Source: Acanthosepion esculentum (lineage: Eukaryota; Mollusca; Cephalopoda; Sepiida; Sepiidae). From it: a stretch of DNA of 64,000 bases. Positions within the stretch are counted from its first letter, which is position 1. Each line of letters opens with the position of its first letter. The position numbers and the translations under genes are program-made. The DNA lies in NCBI GenBank assembly GCA_964036315.1, contig OZ038495.1, forward strand, positions 25,613,190 through 25,677,189, in the 5' to 3' direction. This document shows, one piece after another, positions 12,791 to 22,407 of this stretch. The notes under the pieces were generated by a model. The model had not been told where the DNA came from. It searched no databases and saw only the letters and a program-made list of their open reading frames with translations.

Positions 12791-13304
12791 AATGTAATTA
12801 TTTCTTTCATCATATGAAAAGTGTAACGCCATCCGTTTTATTTTTAAATACGAAAGCATCTATATCTAAGTTACATTTTTCGTTAAGATTATAATCTATC
12901 TTTTATTATTAATGTCCGTACAAGAAAAAATGGCTGTACTTTGTAAACGTAAATTTACATAAAAATTGTTTCCCTAAAAATATTTTTCATATCATTATTC
13001 TTCGTTAGAAATTCACCGGGAACAAATGGTATGTTTTTATGTTACAAAATTGCTATTATGTAAGTACTGTCGCTGAATTTTGATACACATGAATAAAAAC
13101 AAACTTTTACTTATCTATGTCAGTTCATTCACTTTGGTATGTAAGACTCCTTTTTAAAACTATTTATATCGAACGGTATCGCTTTATCCTGTTACAGTAT
13201 TACAAGCTCACCATTACAGACTAAGTTATTGATTTACTATTATTATATACACCTGATTCTTGATATCTTACCAAGTGTATTTTAGCTCTTGGGTCAATAT
13301 TGAC

Positions 13305-13307
<3 letters not shown>
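12791..13307. other. AT-rich sequence
   Basis: No gene or element recognised between the LINE end and the microsatellite cluster. Confidence 0.4.
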
Positions 13308-13386
<79 letters not shown>

Positions 13387-13543
13387 AAACAAGGATCATA
13401 CCATTCGTTAACGGATTCGAGGTTAATCTATTTTATTATTAAAAAATTGTTTGCGAGAGTGATTCTTGCCATATCATTAACTTCATTATCTGCTTTTCGT
13501 ATGAATGATTTGCGAAATATAAATTGAACCCGCACTACATAAT

Positions 13544-13602
<59 letters not shown>

Positions 13603-13758
13603 AAGATGAAGAAATATAGTTTTACGATGTGCTATATTTATGGGCTAAAGTGCTCAGTATCAGAGATAGAGCGTGTGTAAATATAAATATAAAGTGAACA
13701 TTGAAGTCAACACGCAGAGGTGACAGGCTGTTTCATGCTAGACGCAATCGTCAGGCCG

Positions 13759-13843
<85 letters not shown>
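13308..13843. repeat. cluster of (TA)n and (GA)n microsatellites
   Basis: Three simple arrays separated by unique DNA: (TA)n at 13308-13380, (TA)n at 13546-13600, and (TA)n at 13760-13804 running straight into (GA)n to 13843. An open frame reported across the first is only the IYIYIY translation of the repeat. Confidence 0.95.
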
Positions 13844-13845
<2 letters not shown>

Positions 13846-14170
13846 TTCAGTTGTTTGGATAGTAGTTTGTAACCCCTGGTTTCACGCTTTTGCGATCATC
13901 AGATAAACTGGTTTATTTTTTCAATAGTCGATTTATTAATGCTTATCTGTGTTTGATTATTTGTGTGTGGTGCAGGGAAGAGTTTTCTTCTGTGTTTGTT
14001 TGGGATGACACACACACACATACATAGACACACACACATACAGGTGTATGCATTTTAGTTCGTAAAAACACACCTATACAAATAATGAGGTTAGACTCAG
14101 TTACACATCCATGCGTTCGAGCATACATATATACGCAATTGTCATTCTATTTCGGTGTCAAGATTGTATC

Positions 14171-14212
14171 GTTACATATGTAGCAATGTTTTAAGATTGC
14201 TACATATGTAAC
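14171..14212. repeat. perfect 17-bp inverted repeat (hairpin)
   Basis: Arms at 14171-14187 and 14196-14212 are perfectly complementary with an 8-base loop. The arm sequence is GTTACATATGTAGCAAT. No flanking gene explains it. Confidence 0.9.
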
Positions 14213-15064
14213 GCCGTCATACATGCTCACATTTGCTTACACATACACACATATATGTGGACGCGTACCCAGACTCATTGATCTGGGTATTGAGTCAGTT
14301 TAGCTCTCGTTGGATCACCGTATTAAGACAAGATGGATGGCTGTTTGGGAATACCAGGTGCTGCAACCATGAAGTCGAAACAATAGGCATTTTGACTAGC
14401 GCTTGACAGGGTCGACATTTGAAAATTGTTATTTATGAGGAATTTGTCGGCAACACAATCACGGGGCAAAGTAAATGAACGCGTGCACGAAATTGGAGAA
14501 TTCCCAAGCTTTCATAGGTATAAATATTGGGGGACCCCCAAGTGTGAGGAAGTCCACCTCCGATAGATCACATGGTCGGAATTTACCAGTCGGGAAGAAT
14601 TAAACCTTAATAAAAATTAATTACGAATACTCTACAAGATGTGAACAATAAATAGTTTGAAATGCTAAGGTTTGCACTAATAGTTTTTTTAGTACTTAAT
14701 TCGTAAAAAAACTCTTCACAACCATACTTAGTTACCTCCTCTTAAACAGTGTCAGCGATCACGCACTGGCTCGGTGTTTTTCATACCCCAAGTAAGAAAT
14801 TTAACTTTCAGATGAATACAACAATTTCGTGTTTGAGAATAATTAACACTATAATATTTGTCTTGCAATAACCAATACCCTGATGATGACAGTGTGCTAT
14901 GTCGAAAGTACTCTAAATAAAAAGAATATGTATAAACATGTCGATCTTTCAATAACGACACCAAAAAGCCGAGAATATGAAAGGATCCAACTGAAAATAA
15001 GTAGACAGAACATGTCTAAAATAATTCAACAAAAGATGTCTCAATAAGAACATGCTGCCAAAAT
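14213..15064. other. intergenic sequence, no gene recognised
   Basis: Mixed-composition sequence. A small hairpin (tacccaga...tctgggta) lies near 14266-14290. Nothing else could be assigned. Confidence 0.4.

Positions 15065-15122
<58 letters not shown>
15065..15122. repeat. (CA)n(TA)n microsatellite
   Basis: Compound dinucleotide array, CA then TA. Confidence 0.95.
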
Positions 15123-15126
<4 letters not shown>

Positions 15127-15347
15127 CCCTACGCTGAATGCACAACACTGCGTTTCATTCTATTTTCAATATTCCTTCAATATTCCGAGTTGTGCAGTCA
15201 ACATAGGATGTTATTTTTAAGACATTTTTATGTATATATATTCTTTTTTTTTATAGATACAAATATTTAAGTAAATGCTCTGTTTATAATAAACAGTATT
15301 AACAACATTTACCGGCCTGAATGTCCGAGAAATTGTCATAGAATATA

Positions 15348-15435
15348 TGCGTCCTCCGACATGAATCGAACGAAATTGTATCCTATACAGAACCGTCATA
15401 TAGCCTGACATGCTTTTACCGATTTCGCCACAGAG
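15348..15435 (-). repeat. tRNA-like sequence, probable SINE head or tRNA fossil
   Basis: Read on the minus strand there is a box A-like tggcgaaatcgg followed about 45 bases later by a box B-like cgttcgattc. The arms do not form a convincing acceptor stem, so I do not call a functional tRNA. A short tRNA-derived SINE head is more likely. Confidence 0.35.
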
Positions 15436-15515
15436 GAACGTTTCGGTGAGAAAAGTCGATTTTGCTGTTTTTAAAATACAATTTTCCATGATTTTCTCAC
15501 GTACATTCATATCTT

Positions 15516-15577
15516 CTCGATGCGTATCCAAATGTAAACGAGAAATAATGTTTGTTTACATTTGGATACGCATCGAG
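15516..15577. repeat. perfect 24-bp inverted repeat at the 5' junction of an RTE-like LINE
   Basis: Arms at 15516-15539 and 15554-15577 are perfectly complementary with a 14-base spacer. The right arm ends where the LINE coding sequence begins (15578), so the hairpin marks the truncated 5' junction. Confidence 0.9.
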
Positions 15578-16645
15578 CAGACTACGAAAAGACGTTCGTT
15601 AAAGTACGCCACGAAGATCTGTTAGAACTGATCAGCAACCTTGATATATTTGGGAAAGATATTAGAATAATCAAGAACTTATACTGGTAGCAAACGGCCT
15701 GCATGCGGATAGAAAATGAGTTCAGCAAATATACAAAAACAGAAAGGGACGTAAGGCAAGGATGTGTCTTCTCACCGGACTTATTCAACCTATACAGCGA
15801 GACAATTCTGAGAGAACTGGAAATCCTATCAGGATTCATAATTGGCGGTCACAATCTTAACAAAATAAGATATGTGCATGATGTAGTGCTGATAGCAGAC
15901 ACGGAAAAGAAATTACAAAACCTCCTACAGAAGGTAGCGAAGGAGAGCGAGAAGAAGGAACTAAACATGAACTACAAAAAGACAGAATGTATGGTCATCA
16001 GTAAAAGGATGAGCCCGAAATGCAATTTACAGGTCGGGGACACGAAAATCAAACATGTGCGGAAATTTAAATATCTGGGAAGTGTTCTGACAGAAAGTAC
16101 AGTACAGAAAGTGCGACGATGAGATCCGAAGACGTATTGGGATGGCCAAAGACGCATTCCAAAAGCTAGGCAGAGTATCACGAGACAGGAGGATTTCGTT
16201 GGTAACAAAGAAAAGAGTACTGAACTGCTACGTGATATCTGTTCTCCTTTACGGCAGCGAATGTTGTACCGTCTCCTCAAAGATGAAGAAGAGACTGACT
16301 CAACGGATGTATGGTTCTACTGAAGGATGCTGATACCATGGACCGAACATGTGAGCAACAGTGAGGTTTTGGAGAGAATGCAAACAAGGAGGAAGCTTAT
16401 ACTTAACATCAGGAAGAGGCAGATGAAATTGCCGGGACACATAATGAGAAAGGAGCGCTTGGAGAATCTGATACTCACAGAGCGGATAGATGGAAAGAGA
16501 GACAATGAAAGCAACGCATGAAGTGGATGAGAGAACAGGGTTTGGGAGAAGTAGCAAAAGAACAAAACATATTAAGAACTACAAGAGATAGGGGGAAGTG
16601 GAGAGCCATGATCGCCTACATCCTGATTAGACATAGCACGTAAAA
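15578..16645 (+). mobile_element. RTE/BovB-like LINE, 5'-truncated copy
   Basis: Encodes the RT palm and the C-terminal region of an endonuclease-reverse transcriptase. 15703-16122 reads RDVRQGCVFSPDLFNLY, then IRYVHDVVLIADTEKKL (the catalytic YADD box has become YVHD), then KKTECMVISKR and FKYLGSVL. 16142-16333 and 16327-16521 continue in other frames with VLNCYVISVLLYGSECC and RKRQMKLPGHIMRKE. The tail is short GA-rich sequence near 16645. Frameshifts and the altered active site show that it is inactive. It ends exactly where the SLC22 exon-array unit A begins. Confidence 0.8.
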
Positions 16646-16846
16646 GTAGAAGAATCCTTATTTTAATGTTTTAGAACATTTTATGTTCCCTTTATTACGT
16701 ACACTGCTGATTAAATTGTATCAGGAATAGTTGATCAGTAAATATGCTCGAAGTTTTGAAATTCAAACAAATAAATCCTTTTCTAGATTTTCGCCCTTGT
16801 CATTTATTATGAAATGAAAGATTAATCTGACGTAATATATTTTCGG

Positions 16847-17001
16847 GTTTGGTCGGAAAATAACACTAGTTTCTTGTGTTCTTATTCAAGGAATCAGTTC
16901 TTTGGCGAGTTCACAAGTAACCAACGTTTATTTATTTCTCTTCGTCCGATTTTTATCGGCCGTCGGAGGAACTGTAAGATTTGGTGCGCTCCTTGTATAT
17001 G
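16847..17001 (+). pseudogene. SLC22 gene 2, duplicated TM3-TM4 exon, copy A (splice acceptor lost)
   Basis: First of four tandem copies of an SLC22 exon spanning the loop 2-3 motif, TM3 and TM4. The 155-nt exon reads FGRKITLVSCVLIQGISSLA and continues to YLFLFVRFLSAVGGTVRFGA, with donor g|gtaaga at 17002. FGRK matches the MFS motif A (DR-x-GRK) that straddles the exon junction, and VRFLSAVGG matches the SLC22 TM4 consensus. The frame is open. The acceptor, ttttcag in copies B-D, is ttttcgg here (16841-16846), so normal splicing to this copy should fail. The 200 bases upstream are shared with the other copies, which shows duplication of exon plus intron flanks. Confidence 0.8.
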
Positions 17002-17719
17002 GTAAGAAATTTCAAACATTCCAAATCATACATTTTCAAATCATATTTACCGTGTGCTTTTATAGTTGACTATATAGTCTGTATTCTGAATTAATTTTCA
17101 CATCATTTGTCACATTGGTCCGTGGTAGATTTTAGTTTAAATCTAAAATCAGATTTTGGTATACCCTATATTAGTAATTGTTAATTTTATATCAAAATAC
17201 ACTTTCGTATATTTAAATTAAAAGCAAACATTTTTTTCACAACAATCAAGTCCAGTATTTATGCTTGAGTATGGTATCTAGTGTCTGTTTGGATAAAAAA
17301 AAGAACCAGATTATTTTAGTCTTACTTCATTTGACAGCTTTTGCTTTAAGCTCATGGCTATTTGATCAAACAAAAGTAATTTGCACAGTGCCGACTGTAT
17401 GACTGTTCCTACCCTGTATTTTATGTTTTAATATTCTCTTCGAAACAAATTGCATCACTCAGTTATTATGTCGTTTAGGGTCTGATAACTTTCTCTATAA
17501 ATTCATCATAAGCTGATTTTGTAAGTTTTGCTTATTTCTGCTGTTACAAAATTGATTCCATTTGCTCTTTGTTGTATTAAAAGATTTACGTTTCTCTAAT
17601 TTTACAATTATATTTTTACTTTCTCTCTAATGTTCATTGGAAAGACTACATCCAGCATTGCTTAGATTTTTCTTTCCGTATTTAAAAGAAGCAGAACTGG
17701 TTTCCTCGATTAGATCAGG

Positions 17720-17929
17720 TGACTAATCCCTATTTTAAATTTTTAGGCTATTTTATGTTCTTCATATTACATACATCTTTGATTAACTTGGATCTTCAAT
17801 ATTAGATCAGTAAATATAATCAACGTTTTAAAATTCAAACAAATAAATCCTTTTTGTTAAATTTTCACCAGTATCATTATTTCATATTATTATGAAATGA
17901 AAAACTAATCTGACGTAATATATTTTCAG
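17720..17929 (+). repeat. duplicated intron flank of the exon array (shown for copy B)
   Basis: The 200 or so bases upstream of each exon copy are recognisably the same: about 16650-16846 (A), 17720-17929 (B), 19215-19386 (C) and a shortened 20785-20884 (D). Shared text includes attaatctgacgtaatatatt just before the acceptor. The intron just after each donor also shares about 30 bases (gtaagaaatttcaaacattt in A to C). The duplicated unit is therefore about 400 bp of exon plus flanks, separated by unrelated spacer. Confidence 0.8.
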
Positions 17930-18084
17930 GTTTGTACGGAAAATAACACTAGTTTCTTGTGTTCTTATTCAAGGAATCAGTTCTTTGGCGAGTTCACAAG
18001 TAACCAACGTTTATTTATTTCTCTTCGTCCGATTTTTATCGGCCGTCGGGGGAGCTTGCGGTTTTGGTGCGCTCCTTGTATATG
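17930..18084 (+). CDS. SLC22 gene 2, duplicated TM3-TM4 exon, copy B (the intact copy)
   Basis: The only copy with an AG acceptor (tattttcag, 17921-17929), an open frame of the right length (155 nt, phase as required by an exon ending ..GAT CG) and a gtaaga donor at 18085. It reads FVRKITLVSCVLIQGISSLA through VRFLSAVGGACGFGALLVY. One oddity is that the glycine of the conserved motif A (GRK) is valine here. If gene 2 makes any transporter this is the exon expected to be used. No TM5-6 exon was found downstream, so gene 2 may not be functional. Confidence 0.75.
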
Positions 18085-18174
18085 GTAAGAAATTTCAAAC
18101 ATTTAATTATATATACAGCTTCTAATATCACTCACACACACAGATACACACACACACACACACACATAATAAAA

Positions 18175-18545
18175 AAATGAAAGAGCGCCGACTTACAACA
18201 GCTGAAAAATGTAACTTCCTGTCATTCATGTGCTATGCGTGATACACGCTTAGGCACATAAGGCAGACTAACGAAGCAGATACACCCTTAGGCACATTAA
18301 ACAGACTGACGAAGCAGATTTTTCCCGCAGTAGGTTGCCATTTCTTTCTGCGCTAGACCAGTTTCCATCCAAGGCTATAGAACCCAATCTATCACGCTAT
18401 TTACCCATCGCTGGAGGAAGAAGAAGAGGATTCATACCTTTCCCAAGTGTATTAGCACGTAAGTGAATGTAAACGATTCGAGTGGAATTCGAACTCGACT
18501 CTCCGATTCCCAATCCGAGCCGCTATTCATTACTCCATCGTTCTT
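18175..18545 (-). mobile_element. tRNA-derived SINE
   Basis: On the minus strand it starts with a tRNA-like head (about 18540-18480) containing gttcgaattcc as box B, followed by a body ending in gtgtatcacgcatagcac. The same family lies on the + strand at 39345-39660, where head and body are in the same order. The repeated phrase gtgcctaagc/ggtgtat occurs twice in the tail. It sits in the spacer after exon copy B. Confidence 0.75.
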
Positions 18546-18989
18546 AGAGGAGGAAATAGTGATAATCAGCATTCCATAACATGATGAACTCTAAACTCAA
18601 AAATTTTAAATGAAGACGCGAAAACAAATCCCTACTAGCCTAATTAAAACCACTAAACAACGATTAAATTAAATCCTATCAATGAATCTGCTAAATTTTA
18701 TTCCAAATACTGGAATTTAGAAGGTAAAAAATAAATGAGGTATGAGAATAAATAGAATAACAACTTCAAAATAATAAATAAATATAAAAACTAAATGCCC
18801 TACTTCCAAATAACCCAAAGTATTAACCCTCAACTAAAAGAACTATATATTAATTTATATTTGTGCAGCAACCTTTCTTTTCAACATACCTCGTTAAATA
18901 TGAAAGACAAGGAAAGTTTAATTCATTTTTATTTAGATTTTCCTGGGTTCTTACATTTTTGGTGTGAGTAAGAATGTGCAAAATTGTCC

Positions 18990-19021
18990 ATAGATAGATC
19001 GATAGATAGATAGATAGATAT

Positions 19022-19082
<61 letters not shown>

Positions 19083-19094
19083 GATAGATAGATA
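18990..19094. repeat. (GATA)n microsatellite
   Basis: About 26 tetranucleotide units with few interruptions. Confidence 0.95.
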
Positions 19095-19386
19095 ATGTCT
19101 CGGTGTTGTGCCTCTCATCGATTCAACCAGACAGTTTAATTCCAAAAGAATGATAATATAGGTTTATTCTTTCGTTTCACAACTAGTGATACCAGCAAAA
19201 CAGAGAATTTTATAACATATATACTCGTATTACGTACACTCTTGATTTACTTGTATCCTCATTAGTAAATACAGTAAATATGGCAGAAGTTTTAAATTAA
19301 ATAAAATATCTTTTTTTTTTTTTTACTTTTTCCTCTGTGTCATTTATTAGAAAACAAAAGATTAATCTGACGTAATATATTTTCAG

Positions 19387-19540
19387 GTTTGGACGGAAAA
19401 TAACACTAGTTTCTTGTGTTCTTATTCAAGGAATCAGTTCTTTGGCGAGTTCACAAGTAACCAATGTTTATTTATTTTTCTTCGTCCGATTTTTATCGGC
19501 CGTCGGAGGAGCTGGATTTCTGGTGCACTCCTTGTATATG
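19387..19540 (+). pseudogene. SLC22 gene 2, duplicated TM3-TM4 exon, copy C (1-bp deletion)
   Basis: Has a good acceptor (tattttcag) and donor (g|gtaaga at 19541) and motif A as FGRK. It is 154 nt rather than 155: one base is lost in the gct-gga-tgt region near 19511-19522. Translation after GGAG therefore changes frame and the exon ends in the wrong phase. A Tc1 element sits 33 bases after its donor. Confidence 0.8.
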
Positions 19541-19573
19541 GTAAGAAATTTCAAACATTTAACCATATATATA

Positions 19574-20516
19574 CAGTTCTGTTCGATAAAAGTGACTCAC
19601 CTGATTTTTTTTTACTAAATGTTCTCTTCTCCGATGAAACGAAAATTGAGCCAAATTCAAGTGATCTAAAATCAGAAGCTTTGGAAGGTCTTTGAATTTA
19701 GCAGTAAGTACTGTCAAATATCCGTTCAGTATAATGTTCTGGGGATGCTTTTCTTTTCATGCAACTGGTTTCTTAAAACCTGTTGAAAAGACCCTCAGGA
19801 GCGAGAAGTACAAGAGAATTTTAGAGTCTTGTCTGCTCCCTTCTGCTGAAAGGGTGCAAATCGACCCCACCAAGCTCATTTTTATGCAGGATAATGCTCC
19901 CTGTCACAAATCAAAATTGATGAAGGATTACTTTGATGAGAAGTAGGTGAGTGTTATGACATGGCTGCCCCAATCTCCTGACCTCAACCCCATAGAAAAC
20001 TTATGGAGCATTATAAAGTAGAGGCTCTCGAGAAAGCAGTTGAGCAACAAAGAGGATTTGATTGTGAATTTCATATCCGAATGGAATTCAATGCTTGGAG
20101 ATGAGATTTGCCAGAACCTAATCAAGTCAATGCCAAAAAGGGTTGAAAAGGTTATTCAAAATAAAGGAGGACCCATAGATTATTAAATATTTCGAATTAT
20201 TAAAACCTATTATAAATAAATCATACCTCTATTATTCTTTATTTAAAGCTGTTCGGTTATGTTTCTATTGATTACTAGTTGCAGGAAATAAGTGAGTCAC
20301 TTTTTGTTGCACAGAGTTTTTCCCTAAATCTCATTTATATCCAAAATTATAATTATCAATAGAATACCTTAGGGTGAGTAAACATTTTTACTAGGTGGTC
20401 GAGAAGGGGTCTTTATATTAGTAAGATTAAAAATTAGTTTGACCCCAAAAACAAAAGGGCGAAAAAAATTTTAAGTAAAAAAAAATCAGGTGAGTCACTT
20501 TTATTGAACAGCACTG
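19574..20516 (+). mobile_element. Tc1-like DNA transposon, internally deleted, with terminal inverted repeats
   Basis: Bounded by TA target duplications (19572-19573, 20517-20518). Both ends carry an inverted repeat of about 40 bp whose core is ataaaagtgactcacctgat. The inside encodes the C-terminal part of a DD34E transposase: FSDET near 19630, MFWGCFS at 19735, FMQDNAPCH at 19880, and PDLNPIENLW at 19980. There are exactly 34 residue positions between the second D and the E, counting an in-frame stop. The N-terminal DNA-binding half is absent, and frameshifts and stops make it non-autonomous. It inserted in the intron 33 bases after exon copy C. Confidence 0.9.
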
Positions 20517-20884
20517 TACACCAGTGCCTAAAATGCCTAAATTGAGATACGCACTTTGATCATCTTTCTCCATTTTTTTTTTTAAATGAGATAAATATTA
20601 TCTCCTTTAGAGTGACGGAAAATATTCTACTATAAAAAAAATGTGAGGTTAGCCATCCAAATGTTAAAAAAATGAAATTAAGCAAATTTCCGTTTTCTTT
20701 TCTTTTGTTTTTTTTTTTTTTGGGGGGGGGGGGATATTTTTCACAATAAATGCAAATATGCCTTTTTAGCATCATATCGACGATATCTAGTTTATTATTA
20801 AGTTTTGAAATTCCATTTTTTTACATTCTCCCCAGTATCATTTAATATGAAATGAAAAATTCATCTGACGTAATACATTTTCAG

Positions 20885-21030
20885 GTTTTGGCGGAAAATA
20901 GCAATAGTTTCTTGTGTTCTTATTCAAGGAATCAATTCTTTGGCGAGTTCACAAGTAACCAACGTTTATTCGCCCGATTTTTATCGGCCATCGGTGGTGC
21001 TGGATGTTTTGGTACAGTCCTTGTGCATTT
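20885..21030 (+). pseudogene. SLC22 gene 2, duplicated TM3-TM4 exon, copy D (10-bp deletion, phase restored)
   Basis: Acceptor cattttcag at 20876-20884 and donor gtaaga at 21031. The exon is 146 nt. A 10-bp deletion after gtttatt (near 20969) shifts the frame, and one extra base near the 3' end restores the exon phase. The RFLSAIGGAGCFGTVLV residues of TM4 are still visible, but in a different frame from the first half. Motif A reads FWRK. The exon has no internal stop in its native phase, but TM4 would be replaced by unrelated residues. Confidence 0.75.
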
Positions 21031-21055
21031 GTAAGATTTCTTTTTAAAACATTTA

Positions 21056-21057
<2 letters not shown>

Positions 21058-21122
<65 letters not shown>
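21058..21122. repeat. (AT)n microsatellite
   Basis: Dinucleotide array 25-30 bases after the donor of exon copy D. An AT-rich start to this intron is seen in the other copies too, and here it has expanded. Confidence 0.95.
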
Positions 21123-21125
<3 letters not shown>

Positions 21126-21400
21126 GTCAGTGTGCTTCGAAAATGCAGAAGATGAGATCTGCCCTTTTAACATAGTTTTCAATTTTTGAAAAACTAGAGT
21201 GACAAACAATACTACAGTATACGGGTGTATTGCGAATTTTTATGATCAGTTTTTTTTTTTAACAAAAATTATGGGTCGCGCTATAGACAGGTAACTTCTT
21301 GGAAGAGGTTAAAAATCATGAATTTTCGGCGACCCATTGCACTGTACACAGGTAATTTTTTTCGGGACTGGTTAAAATCCATGCCAAAAAATTCAGGGTT

Positions 21401-21402
<2 letters not shown>

Positions 21403-21467
<65 letters not shown>

Positions 21468-21475
21468 ATGTATAT
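21403..21475. repeat. (TA)n(TG)n microsatellite
   Basis: Compound array. Open frames on both strands across it are only repeat translation. Confidence 0.95.
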
Positions 21476-21733
21476 ATGTGTGTACATGTATGTGCATGAA
21501 GTTATGTGTAAACAAACAGCCCAGGCATCCCAATACAACACATAATATCAGGAAAACCAACGCATCCCACAAAAATGGCTCTAATATACACATTTACATA
21601 GTCATGTGTGTGCGTATGTGTGTATATGCGCACGGGTATATATGCGGAGGCACATCTACATATATGATTATGTACAGGTCTATGATGTAAATATTTGTCA
21701 ACTCTACCATTTTATTCATTTTTGCGGGTTTAG

Positions 21734-21952
21734 GCTTGTCCCAGAGTCACCCCGTTGGTTAATGAGTGTAAAGAGAAAGAAACAAGCTGGAAAAATCTTA
21801 AATAAAATGGCGGAAATAAACAAGAGTAACTTTCGTTATGAACTGGAACATGAAATAGAAATGTCTAACAGCAATGACATAAACGTCAAAATATAGAAAA
21901 TTTTCTCTGTTCGAGATCTTCTGAAAAGGACCTTAATTTTGATGTTCGCCTG
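21734..21952 (+). pseudogene. SLC22 gene 2, PESPRW exon with in-frame TAG
   Basis: This exon corresponds to the large intracellular loop between TM6 and TM7. The acceptor is gcgggtttag at 21724-21733 and the donor is tg|gtaaga at 21953. It reads LVPESPRWLMSVKRKKQAGK and ends FSVRDLLKRTLILMFAW. The PESPRWL motif and the LRKRTLILMF-type start of TM7 are SLC22 hallmarks. A TAG at 21894-21896 lies between NDINVKI and KIFSVRD, while the frame is open on both sides. This suggests recent inactivation by a point change. The exon is 219 nt, a multiple of 3. Confidence 0.85.
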
Positions 21953-22032
21953 GTAAGAGTCGTTATATCTTGTCCCCACTGCACCCCCACATTAAAACAT
22001 TTTAATCGTTCACACAAAAATTATACCCACAA

Positions 22033-22038
<6 letters not shown>

Positions 22039-22125
<87 letters not shown>
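22039..22125. repeat. (AT)n microsatellite
   Basis: About 43 AT units in the intron after the PESPRW exon. Confidence 0.95.
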
Positions 22126-22129
<4 letters not shown>

Positions 22130-22139
22130 TTTTGTGTGT

Positions 22140-22407
22140 TTTTTTGCGGGCACGAAGATTATTGTTTACCGAACTGGATTTATTATTGATGGTTACGACC
22201 TTAACAACATAAGATATGCATTTGACACTGTATCAATAGAAGCCATAGAAAGAAAACTGCAGGCACCCTTAAACAAGTTCGTAAAGGAAAACAAGAAGAG
22301 AAGATTAACTATCAATTGTAAGAAGGCAGAAATCAGGGTCATTAACAAGAGCAACAACCCAAGATGCGAAGAACGAATTGGCGATCTCATGAAATTTTAT
22401 AGGAAAT
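22140..22407 (+). mobile_element. RTE/BovB-like LINE, short RT fragment
   Basis: Encodes GFIIDGYDLNNIRYAFDT followed by RKLQAPLNKFVKENKKR and INCKKAEIRVINKS, aligning with the RT palm of the copies at 15840-16000 and 57000. The YADD box is degraded to YAFD. Both ends are truncated. Confidence 0.7.

Noticed and set aside
15348..15435. Functional tRNA gene on the minus strand
   Set aside because: Box A and box B are present but the acceptor and anticodon arms do not fold properly; a SINE head fits better.
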